From positions 1 through 64,000 of the forward strand of contig VZRG01001596.1 of assembly GCA_013397435.1 (NCBI GenBank): 64,000 nt of DNA, written 5' to 3'. Of the stretch, positions 13,649 to 24,200 are shown in pieces (positions within the stretch are counted from its first letter, which is position 1; every line of letters begins with the position of its first letter). The notes under the pieces are model-generated. The model was not told the DNA's origin, ran no database searches, and saw only the letters and a program-made list of their open reading frames with translations. Origin of the DNA: Erythrocercus mccallii. Lineage: Eukaryota > Chordata > Aves > Passeriformes > Dicruridae. Made by a program: the position numbers and the translations under genes.

Positions 13649-13656
13649 TATAAATA
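13649..13656 (+). promoter_or_regulatory. TATA box of DCN
   Basis: TATAAATA lies about 30 bases upstream of the point (about 13,680) where the sequence starts to match the remembered beginning of the human DCN leader. That is the correct spacing for a TATA-driven start site. One of the two human DCN promoters is known to be TATA-containing. Confidence 0.6.
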
Positions 13657-13724
13657 AAAAAGTGGGATGAATTACAGCTAAGAATCTGTCTTATAATGTA
13701 CAAATAGTTTCGGATTGTAAACAG

Positions 13725-13739
13725 ATGAAAGAGAAATAG
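13725..13739 (+). other. Upstream ORF 1 in DCN leader (MKEK-stop)
   Basis: ATG AAA GAG AAA TAG. A four-codon upstream ORF near the start of exon 1. The -3 base is a C in a weak start context. It is seen directly; whether it is used is unknown. Confidence 0.35.
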
Positions 13740-13744
13740 AGCAA

Positions 13745-13828
13745 ATGAAAAAGGGGGAAAAGAAAGCAAAAGAGCTGATAAAGTTTCTGGCTACAATACA
13801 GGAGACATATCATTACCATATGATCTAA
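13745..13828 (+). other. Upstream ORF 2 in DCN leader, 27 codons
   Basis: ATG at 13,745 with A at -3, stop TAA at 13,826-13,828. The peptide begins MKKGEKKAKEL and ends IKFLATIQETYHYHMI. In the human leader as I remember it, an ATG at the matching place opens a slightly shorter frame with the same C-terminal 16 residues, and at least one difference (CAG/CAA) is synonymous. The TAA shares its last A with the ATG of the next upstream ORF (TAATG), which suits termination-reinitiation. This could be translational control, or only a by-product of conserved leader RNA. Confidence 0.5.
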
Positions 13829-13875
13829 TGTGGGTGTCAGCCTGGATTGTGTTCATTGAGAGAAACATTTTTTAA
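13828..13875 (+). other. Upstream ORF 3 in DCN leader, 15 codons
   Basis: ATG overlaps the stop of upstream ORF 2 by one base. It encodes MWVSAWIVFIERNIF and stops at 13,873-13,875. In remembered human sequence the frame diverges after five codons because of a one-base length difference, so the peptide itself is unlikely to be conserved. Confidence 0.35.
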
Positions 13876-13882
13876 CTGTGCT

Positions 13883-13891
13883 ATGGAATAG
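13883..13891 (+). other. Upstream ORF 4 in DCN leader (ATG GAA TAG)
   Basis: Two-codon upstream ORF (Met-Glu-stop). The human leader as remembered has ATG GAG TAG at the same place. Very short upstream ORFs can hold ribosomes; function is not shown here. Confidence 0.35.
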
Positions 13892-15148
13892 AAGCAGGAG
13901 GGTTTTCCACCAAGTGACAGTCACTGAGCTGAATTTACCCCCTCCTCCTTTCCACACCTGCAAAGCCTTCTGCCTGGGTTGAATATTTAGTTTAATTACA
14001 TCTCAGCTTTGAGAGCTCCTGTTGCAAATCCCTGGATTAAAAGGTACTGTTTTTAGTATTTCTCCTGAACTATGCTGTACTAATAAAACTTCGGGCAAGT
14101 CTATGGCAAGAACTATTTGAATTTTAAGAGAAGCAAGTTAAAAATCCTTCTAAATGTTTAGTAACGTTAAGTTTTCTGTGCTGCACTTTGTTTCTTGGAA
14201 ACATGAGAATACATTCTCAAAGACTGGGCAGATTTCCTACTGTTTATTTGACTATTCTGTCTCTTGTTTTGATTTGTATAAGCATTGCTATAGTCCTTTC
14301 TTTTTCTTTGCTGTAAACTTTTGCAGCAGTACATTCTCTGCAATCAGTGTTTAGAATCGGTGACATAGAATGTAAAAAATGTGTGTATGCTTACATTTCT
14401 GCTTTAAACTGAACTCTGTGATTTCTTTCTCATGTGTTTCTTCATATATATTTCAGACCCTGATGAATATAATTTCGATTTCAGAGAAAAAAATGGATAG
14501 TAGTACATTAAACGGGCTCTGTGTTCGCCTTTGTAATGTTAGAAAGTGCTATGTTACAGGGAAAAAACAAAGGAATCATGTTTAGAGAAAGTCCTTATGA
14601 ATGAAATAGTAGAAAAGAAAATGCTTGCAGTTGAAACTCCTATTAACAGAGTTTTATTCTCTTAAAAATTTCCAACTCTTATGTTTGCATATCTAGACTT
14701 TATTGCACAAAATGGGCAAAACATAAAATGGAGGGGTTTTTTTTGAAACTGGAAAATATTGTTTAGGTTGCCTTTGTGAAATTTTGAGAGATTTCTGACA
14801 GTTGATGAACTAATAATTTAACCTTACTATTAAGGTAAACTTACAAGACCACCAATACAGTGGTGACGTGAACTGATGAAACATATTTTTTCAGTGGTAT
14901 TTTAAAATGAAATGTGGCCAAGCCTATAGTATAGTTTCCTCTGTTTGTGGAAAAGTCTTCTTCATTGTAAACACATAATTAAAGGAATTTTAAACAGTTA
15001 TGTCTTGAAGACATAAATATTGTGTCACAGAATTCAGATTTTTTTGTCCTCTCTACTTTTTTTTTGTAAGTGAAGTGTAAACATTTCTTAATAGTACAGT
15101 TTCATGTATATCTTTTCTTTTGTTTATTTTCAGTTATACATGCAAACA

Positions 15149-15211
15149 ATAGGAACAGATACATATATCTGCAGAATTAATGCATATATGACTGAAGATA
15201 TCTGTTCCTAT
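15149..15211. repeat. Imperfect hairpin in DCN intron 1
   Basis: ATAGGAACAGATA (15,149-15,161) is the exact reverse complement of TATCTGTTCCTAT (15,199-15,211). Inside lies a second arm pair CATATAT (15,162-15,168) and ATATATG (15,184-15,190). A one-sided 8-base bulge separates the two stems. Confidence 0.6.
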
Positions 15212-17849
15212 ATCCTGATTAACATGTAGCTTGTGTCTGCTGTTTTCCCTGCTGTATCCTCAGACTATATACTTGAATATCCTTTGTTGTCCTACAGTTT
15301 TCCTTTATAGCCACTTCTTTCTAATTTTATTACAGTTCTTACAAAAGAGGGACCAAAGGAAAGGCCTGCTACAGGGTTTAACTAAGATAAATTAAGTCAT
15401 CAATATTAATGTGAATAAGAAGCAAAGTGTGAAGACACTTCCAAAGTGCCTTTTTTGTTTGTTTGCTTTTGTTTTTGGCTTTTCTGAGTGGTAGTAATTA
15501 AACTCCAGGATAAGATCCTGATTGTGCATTCTTGGGATGGGTGATACTTCAGCAGTGACCCTGAGAGGAAATAAAGAAATTTTAAATATTTTAAAATGTT
15601 GTAAAATCAATTAATACATAAAAAAAGGCTGAGGAAGGTCTTTAAAAAGTCCTGACTGCCACTGCCATTCAAGGATTTGCATACAGTATTCCCAATGTTT
15701 ATTGTTATTAATATATGTCCTGAAAAATAATTTGTACTGAGGTAATGTTTTAGTGATCATTTTCACAAGGCAACTTATTGTGATGAATGGTGATGATTTA
15801 GCAATTTTTTCTTCTCAGTTCACATTAATAAAGTGCATTTTTATTTTTCAATAATTTGCACATGACAATTACTATTTCAAGAATAATGTTTTAGATTCAA
15901 CCCTGGCAACAGCTCTCTACCATGCATTAACAGCACTTTTCTGTGACATCCTGACATGCCCCTGTGCACTCTGCCTGCACTGGTAGGGGTATTGTTGGGA
16001 AAGGGACACAGCCCCAGTGTTGCTGGGGAGCCAGGGCAGGAGGAAGCACAGGAGGATGATCCACATGGGGACACAGCCTGCCCCTGCTACATGTCATGAG
16101 TTTACACAGCACAGGCTGACAGGACATACTAAAAACCCTCAAGCTGATGTTGGGGTCTGTGATCCCACTCAGTGCATGCAGTAAGTAAGGTGTCTGTTCC
16201 AGGAATAGAAGTACTTGCATGTCCAACTAAAAAAAAAAATATGTCTCTTAAAGAGACAATATAAATAGTGTTTTACTCCATGTGATTTAACTGCAAAGTC
16301 TTTGGGATATCTGAAGATGTTAGATACATGTCTTCCTGTCAGGTAGATCACAGGAATGTAGGCTATAATTTTAAGACACTGGCATAGTTCATTAGGTAAC
16401 CTAATCATCTTCTCAAGAAACAGACCTAAAAGTTTCTGAAGAACTGTTTCATTGGCACCTGTAGGTAGAAATTTATAAAGGAAAATGAACTCAGGCACAA
16501 TATAAATTGTATCTAAATCCAGTTTCATTGGGTTTTTTATATATATAGCTTTTTCTTAACACTAACCATTCCTTTTAGAGTACCTGGCTGTAGTATGTTA
16601 GAAAGACAGGCTTCAGTAAACTACTGTCACCTAATATCATCTGTTCATTCTCGTCATCTACCTGGTAGGTTCCCCATATCAAAGTAGAGAGGGAGACAGT
16701 CCTCCTCTTTTGCCTCTCCCAGTTTTTTTATCCAACAATGAATATGGAGCTGAAAAATGCTCTACCACACCCCTAACTGTTAGATAACTTCTTCTAGAAA
16801 GAGAAATAATCCCAGCTAGCACCCAGACAAGGTGTTTCTAAGATATCAACCTGAAGAAGCAAGTGGACATTTTTGCTTTCATTACAAAGAGAAGCATCTG
16901 TATTTAGGACTATGCCATCCATTTTAATAAAAAGCTCCTATATAAATGACAAGTTTGCCTTTGTGTCACTTGGCAATTTGAAGGCAGATTTCTTTTTTGT
17001 TTTTTTTGGTGGATTTTTAAAATCAATTAAAATTAGTAAAGTATGAACATTATATAAAATACTCAGTAAAAGAAAATAACATTCAGAAAATTAGCTGTTA
17101 TTTACAGCCTTGATATCAACCTGCAAATGGTTATGTAATTTCTCCTTAGTGCACAAAGCAGGTAGCACAACCTAGAGTGTGTTAAAATGCATATAGGTCT
17201 AAGTCCTGAGAACATGTATTTAAGCAGCTTTTCTTGTTAAGATCTATGGCAATACGTACTTATGTAAAGTTTCTCCTGGCCATGAAAGTCTGCAGAATGA
17301 AGCTCTGAAGTCCTATTTGAGAGTGTGCACTACAAGCATCAATTCAAATGCTTATGCATATGAGGATTCTCAGGGTAGATGTCAAAATTTGGAAAGAAAG
17401 CCAAGAATATTCAATATAACACAACATTGTATTCCATTTCATTGTGCTGTTTGAACTAAGAAAGAAGTATAATGTATTTAAACAACTAAAGATCTTCCCC
17501 TCACTTTCCACCGTCACTAAATCCTGCTCTTTCTCAGTCAGTTTTACTAGGCTATAATTCAAAACATACAGCAAGCTGACACTTAAAAATATTTCTCAAG
17601 ACATGAAATACTGAATTACAGTGAGTTTGGGAACCTCAGGTTTGTCCCCAGGGGTCAAACCCATTGCTAGGAAATAAATGCTAATGAAATCAAATAGACT
17701 GTTACGTTGGCAGAAACAGGCACATGGAAAATGTGGCTTATTGCTTTGAATCCTTTGCATCACAAAGTTGACAGCGCTGCCTGTTCCTAATAAGTATTAC
17801 TCTAAATATGCAAACAGATGTGTTTACAGTTGCCTTCAAATTGCTCTGC

Positions 17850-17869
17850 AAAAAAAAAAAAAAAAAAAA
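17850..17869 (+). repeat. Poly(A) tract
   Basis: Run of 20 A in intron 1, about 190 bp before exon 2. It is likely to vary in length. Confidence 0.7.
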
Positions 17870-18058
17870 GAAAGAGGCCTATTGACAAGCAGCTACCAGA
17901 CTCCTATCACATAACTGTCCTATTTTTTACAATTCATATTTCTTTTATTGAAAGGAGCAGTTATGCAATTGGCAGATGAGCTGGACCTCCTTCAGGAGGA
18001 ACTGTGCAGCTCTGGGAAACTGGTACTTTTGTTGTTAATCCACTGCTTTGAATCCTAG

Positions 18059-18294
18059 GTTCTTTTGGGAGTCGATGAACTCAGCCATGAAGAGGCTGGC
18101 TCTGCTCCTTGTCCTACTGCTGCCAGTATGCTTGGCCAAGCCCTTCCACCAGCAGGGCCTCTTTGACTTCATGCTGGAAGATGAGGGCTCAGCCGACATG
18201 GCTCCAACAGATGATCCTGTCATATCCGGATTTGGACCAGTGTGCCCCTTCCGCTGCCAATGCCATCTTCGTGTGGTGCAGTGCTCCGACCTAG
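18059..18294 (+). CDS. DCN: DCN exon 2: signal peptide, propeptide, Cys cluster
   Basis: Acceptor AATCCTAG ends at 18,058 and donor GTAAGC starts at 18,295. Bases 18,059-18,086 are 5' UTR, and coding from 18,087 ends in phase 1 (208 coding bases). It encodes residues 1-69 and the first base of codon 70. There is a basic MKR start, a leucine-rich hydrophobic core and VCLA before the cleavage point. The propeptide KPFHQQGLFDFMLE is close to the mammalian one. The cysteine cluster follows at 53-66. Where mammals have Ser-Gly-Ile-Gly at 34-37, this protein has Ser35-Ala36. The only SGxG in the region is Ser47-Gly48-Phe49-Gly50. Confidence 0.95.
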
Positions 18295-21200
18295 GTAAGC
18301 CCAAGAGCATCTCCAGAGCATCTGTACTTGCATTCTAGTCACGGGCCAGCAGCTGAGATGGTGAGCCTGCTATGTCCCATCTCTCCCTAACTGGCTTTTT
18401 CCTAAGAAATATGCTACAGTTGCGGTTAACCAGAACAGTAGGCCACAAAGCACTGGCAAGATGGGCATTTGCTGTGACCATGAAGAAAGTTTGAATTTTT
18501 TTTTAATGTATATTTTGAATGTGTACATTTCATTTGTTCTTTGAAGTGCCACAGATTTCTCTTGCAGAGAAAATAACTTTTCAAAGTTATTCCTTCAGAA
18601 GAATATTAAATAAAGGCAGTGAGTTCAGACATGGAGATGGAAATATTTTAAAAGGTGGTCCAAGATCCAACACCTTTAATCATACTGTCTAGTACCTAAA
18701 CACAGAAATCATTCCATTTCCATAGGAATACATGAACATGAAATAGCCAACTGAATCATATATCCTGGAACCAGTCCCTTGGAGTAAAGAGCTTGGAAGC
18801 ACACCGAAATAATGAACACTTTATGGAATTCCTTATTAAATGTCTTTCTTAGACACTATATAAGCTGAAACCATGAGAACATTTCTCACAAACTTTCCTT
18901 ACTCCCCTGTAAGGGGAAGGCTTGTGTGCACAGTCAGAGTAGCAGGATATGAAGCCATGTCTGCCATCACTGTATTTGACATTTCCATGCAGAGGTCTCA
19001 AGTAATGAAGTTGACTTCAGTGAGACTGCTCTTAGTTTAAACCAGTATTATTCAATCTTAGTGTACAGTGCAAAAAATCGATTAGAGTTGGTTTTGCCCA
19101 CAAGCAAACAGACAAATAACTTCTCATGATTTTAAAAGGTTTCTTTTCCTTTAAGTCTTCTCCCAGCTCTTTAAGTGTATAGCTGGGTGTTTCTATTTTC
19201 CTGTGTTATAACATTGGCTTTGATAATTACTTTAAGTCCACCAATTAGGATCTGTGTCTCATTGTGGTGGGGTTGTATAATTACAGAAAAGAGGGGAAAC
19301 TTTAGCTACACCCCTAGAAACTTCTGTGAATTTATTAAAGTAAGCCACATAATTACGCAACAGATGTGTTTGGCAAGGACTCAGTAAACAACGCAAGCCA
19401 AGTTGCACAAAACAGTGTGGACTAACCTAGCCATGTAATAAACCTTCCACAGTACTGACCCTCTGGAAAAATATTTTCTTTTTTTTACCATTTAAGTGCC
19501 AGAGAGAGCAAACATGGAGTGGGGAATGGGGAGGAGGTTGCCCCACATGCCATGAAAGTCTTAGGTTTTATTGTTGTTACATTTAGTAATGTTGATGGAA
19601 TTTAAGTTATTTTGAGTACTTGTTCTCAGTCTGCTTCAATTCTGCAGAATGTAATAAGCTTTCACTTGCTAAAAAAGTAGAGACAGTCACACAGGGACCC
19701 TTTGCTCCTGCACTTGCTTGGTGGCCATGAATGCACATGGTTTACAGTCCATTGCAAAAGATACTTCTGGGTTAGTAGAGTCCCATATTGACAAGGAGAC
19801 AGAGAAATACAGCAATTGAGGCCCCAGGTCAGTGTTTCCCAGATAACTTCAAGTGAAGTGAAAAGAAAGTGATATATTTTAAGCTTTCTTTAAACCTGAA
19901 TGCTGCATGTCATGCAGTGAAAAGCTTTTGGATCAGAAAAGAGGAAAAGGAAGAGAACTCCCTGGGCTCGAAGTATGCAGCTCTGAAAAATAAATAAATA
20001 ATGTTTCCCTGGCAGAACTCAAGGAAGTAATTATCAAGCAGTGCCAGCCTTGGCATTAAGCTTAACCCATCTTAGTTGTATGTGACAGCCACTGATGGGA
20101 CATGGCCCAGCTGGGAGGCTCATGAAGATATAGGTCTGCTGACTGCCCTGCAACATGTTAGATACATGTCTATGTATCACCTGCTCATAGGCAAACTTGC
20201 CCTCTACTCTTCTGAATTCAGTTCTGTGAGACTCACCCAGGCAAAGTCATATTTACTTACTGACTTGGGAAAAGACAGTTGCTGGCCTTTGGATGCAAAC
20301 TGTGGAGCTGACCTCGTGTGCTCCTGAGCTGTGGGAGGAAGGGTGCTCATGTTTCAGGGATCAGGAGGGCAATTTGCACAAGGAAGGCATGAAACTAGCA
20401 ATGACAGTTCTGTCTCCCTGTTAACCTGTGCTCCTGGCCTGCCTCTGCCTTCAGCTATGGGCATTTCTAACCCAATCAAATTAGCTACATCCGTCCTCCA
20501 AAATTATCAAATTTAGTCATATAGTCCCATGGGTACTAGTTGAAGAAAAATTTCAGGCAATAACAAGAGTCATCACAAGGACATATTAAGATCTTCCTAA
20601 ATAAATTCTCATAAAAGAAAGTTGAAACCTGAATCAGGGTCCTTCCCCCTAGGAGTGGGGGATTGGAAGAACTGTTTACAGCCATGGGTGCAGCGGACAT
20701 GCCAGAGCAAGGCAGCTGGAGGACCCTAACATGAACAACACATGGAGATGTCTCCTCTTCCTCAGCCTGTTTCTTCTGTGCCTAAATAGGCATTTGCTAT
20801 TTGTAAATTCTTACTTCATAAGGAAATAAACAACCATCTGACACAGGGTTATGTGAATAAAGCACAGGAGAACTATTGGATCCAGAGTGCAGGCATCAGG
20901 TTTGGCCCTTTTCTCATGAGAACTGGATGGGAATAACAAAAAAAAAAAAAAAAAATAAATCCAAGTTCAATAAAAACAGTGAAAAAAATGCCCAGTGGTC
21001 TAATTATACTATCGTCAGCTGAATTTTTGCATTCCTATAGTCTTAAACTTCAGTCACATCTTCCTAAGCACACACCTACCAATTAATTTATTTTGCTTCC
21101 CAGCCAAGAGCTGAGTTGGCAAGAAGGAGATTGCTGCCTTCTCACATCCTGAAAAAGAATTCTCTCTGAGTTTTGGTTACTGATGGATCAAAATCAGGAC

Positions 21201-24200
21201 GCCATGTGCCTATGTTTCATAAGATGGATTACCTTTGTGAAAAGGCTTAAGGATCTATCAAGGAGGGCCACTGTGCTATCTTTATAAAAGTGCTGCCTTT
21301 TGTGAATCTGCCTCCTGTTTTTAAAAAGGAGTCACAGGTTCACTTTTTGATCATGTCTCAGTATGAGGCATTGCTGTGCTACATCCAGGCTTTCCATAGA
21401 AATCACAAACATCTTCCTTATTAGAAGTGGGGAGTACAAGTGGGGAATAACTGATGTAGCTGCTCAGAGGCCACATTTCCTGTCTTAAGGTAATATGTAC
21501 AGGGAAGATGTGCAGTCAGCTGGCCAGGCAAACATGCCTCTCAAAACTCTAGCAAGGATTAACAGTTCCGTTTAAAGTCTCATCCTCCCAAAGGGCGTCT
21601 CAAGTAAAGTTCATCCCAGAGCGCCCTGGTAGGCAGGAGTATGGATGTGTGATTACTCATCCCTGCAGCAGATGCAGAATGCTTCACAAGTGCACTCAGA
21701 TGTGATGGTCAGTTTTATTTCACCTTCAGATAGGTCTGGCAGCCCCTTCTAAATGAGCAGTGTCTCTATACAGGATGCAATGAGATTGCCCTCCTTGGAG
21801 ACCTTACAGGACATAGTGGGGGTCTCTCCATCTCTCTTGCTGGGAGTATCTGTGGAGGTTTTGTAGTTTCGAAGAGGTATGCGAGAGAGAGATGTCAGCA
21901 AACAAGTTCAAGCAGTATTACAGCTAAAATTTGAATTTTGCTCACAGTTCAGATATGTGGGGTTTCTCCAGCTTATATAAAGAAGAGCACATTAGGGCTC
22001 AGCATGGATGTTGGAGGGTGTGTTTGAAAAGCACTTTGAGATCAGGAGATGAAAAGCTCACAGATATGTGAAGTATTATCACTAGACTCTGGTAACATGA
22101 GGCAGTTTATCTGAACAAATAGAGTGTTTCAATATATAAACTGATGGCTCTTCAACTCTTGAGCCATCGTAACATGGCAATTGATTTGTTGGCAAAAGAT
22201 AATTTATCTCACTGTATGAAACCTTCCAGAAATATCCGAACACCTGTCTTCTGATTTTGACTCCATGTGAGAATCTCATTTTTCACTACAAAGGGAATTA
22301 TCTCCTTTGCAATATACCTTGGTTTGAAACAATCTTTAAAGCTAGATGTTCAGCTCAAATTTTATAGGTTACTAAACATGCAATAAAAGAAAGCATATAT
22401 CCTCAAATGGCCCGACATTAACAAACGCGATTTTTAAATAAAATAATTTTGTGAATTCACATTGTCACTGATGAGCCTTTAGGACAAGTTATTTCATTTT
22501 TTATGTAGAGTTTTTTTTTCTTCTTACAATAAAGATTAAATTCTTACTCCTTTTATGTTTAATAGAAGAATATTAAATAGAATAGAATAGAAAATAAATT
22601 TTAATAGAATATTCTCATGAAATCCCGTGGCTTCATAGAACTGGATCATTTACCAAAATTATTATAACTTAAAAAGGAGCCATGAAATCTGGGAAAGTAT
22701 TCTGTCACTTGTACTGAGAATTGTATCTACAATGTATCACAAGTCTTGTATCACAAGACTCTGGCCTTAAAACTGACATTCTTTAGCCCAACATAATTTA
22801 GGCTGTCAGCAAGCACAAGCCATTGTGCATTCCACATGCTGACTGGGTAAATTGGAATGCTCTTAACATGTTGGAGGTCACACTGGAGGATCTATATGAG
22901 TTATCACAGGATGTTAAGAATCTAAGAGTGGTCTGCTTTTCTTTCACAGACATGGGGTGAGTTAGGCTGCCCATGCAGGGGTTCATCCTGTCTAAGGTGG
23001 ATGTCAGTGATGGAAAGGATACATCACTCTTGGAGAACCAAACTGCCAAGAGAGGGCAATGACAACTACAGGTTATACAACTTACTTTCAGATTACTGAG
23101 TTATATGCATTAAAATTAAGGCAAGGAAAAATAAACCTGTGTTGCAATTTTTATTTTGTGATAAATTTGGCATGGGTTATTAAATTTTTGTATATATTCT
23201 GCTTTGATGCAATGTTGGGGATGCTCTTAAAGTTGACAGGAATTAAAGCCCTGTGCTCAGTACATTCTGAAAAATTATTAAATCAATAACCCAATAATTA
23301 GAAAACACTTGAAAAATTTTCAAGAAAAAAATATTGGCCTGGATTTAGCCTACTTTATATTAACAAAAAGCCATTATCTTTTGCTAGTGTGGCAGTAAAA
23401 GACAGGCCTTCTTGTATCACCACTGAATTACTGATGTTCCAGTTTCAGCTGATAAACATGATCCTAGATGAAAATTAATCCACTCTGAGTACATCCCTTC
23501 CTTATTTACTGCCTACTCCAAGGTTACAGTGACCAGCTTTGTATGTTTTCCTTTTTTTTTTAGTTTTTTAGATTTGTTCAGTTACTTTGGACTTGGAAAT
23601 GCCATTTATGAAAGCCTAGTGGCAGGAATGGAAATCCAGACTGCCAAGTCTAAGTGGTGCAAGAAGTGATGGTTTTCTGCCTTCCTCTGTCACAGTGGTT
23701 CATTTCTAAAATCTCCCAATGCACTAACAAATAACTAATAGATAGCTAGTAAAATGTGAGTCAATTATAAGTGGTTATAGGCGATTACAATGTTTAAAAC
23801 ATGCTAAATATTCATGCCTTATATGACCTAGTGTTATGGACTAACAGGTGTGACTGGTATGTGTATTACATTCTTAAAACCTTTGTAGGGAGTGTTACTT
23901 GGTAAGCCATAGAACTATTTTAAAAATATCTGTGTTTTCAAACAAAAAAGCCTTTGGTATTTAATTGTGGAGAGTTCCCAGCCAAAGAAGAGATAGAGGC
24001 CAAAAGCTCCTTCCCAGGTTTCGTTGAGAATCCATAGCAACAGGAAGGAGATCTAGGGCTTCAGGTCCTGTGTGAAGTCATCAGTGATAGCAAGAAACTT
24101 CTGGTATTAGCACCCAGCTCAAAAACTGTTCACACAGTCCAGTTACCATGGTATTTTGTAAATCTAGTTTTAAGTGGATTTTCAAACCCAGATTGGAGTG

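Larger units (their letters stand above)
13682..14043 (+). other. DCN: DCN exon 1 (non-coding 5' UTR)
   Basis: The exon is placed from its close resemblance to the human DCN 5' leader as I remember it. Shared runs include GATAAAGTTTCTGGCTACAA, CATATCATTACCATATGATC, CCCCCTCCTCCTTTCCACAC and ATTACATCTCAGCTTTGAG. The exon ends ...GGATTAAAAG followed by the donor GTACTG at 14,044, the same end as in human. It would join exon 2 at 18,059 (GTTCTTTTGG; human begins GTTCCCTGG as remembered). The 5' end is estimated from the GAATCT match and the TATA spacing and could be off by tens of bases. The exon has four upstream ATGs, each followed by a stop before the main start. A non-coding exon this similar between bird and human is unusual. 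Confidence 0.8.
14044..18058 (+). other. DCN: DCN intron 1
   Basis: 4,015-bp intron in the 5' UTR, donor GTACTG and acceptor TGAATCCTAG. It has no gene. It contains a 13-bp inverted repeat pair (15,149-15,211) and a 20-base A run (17,850-17,869) shortly before exon 2. The short open frames inside it show no family likeness. Confidence 0.75.

Noticed and set aside
18048..18338. Uninterrupted 96-codon frame starting MNPRFFWESMNSAMKR and running past the exon
   Set aside because: The first codons lie before the splice acceptor at 18,058 and the last ones after the donor at 18,295. The exon borders and exon 3 junction fit decorin, so the frame is only the exon with read-through.
22742..22760. 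AGTCTTGT/ACAAGACT 8-bp inverted repeat
   Set aside because: Short stem in AT-rich intron DNA with a neighbouring direct repeat. Such pairs are common by chance.
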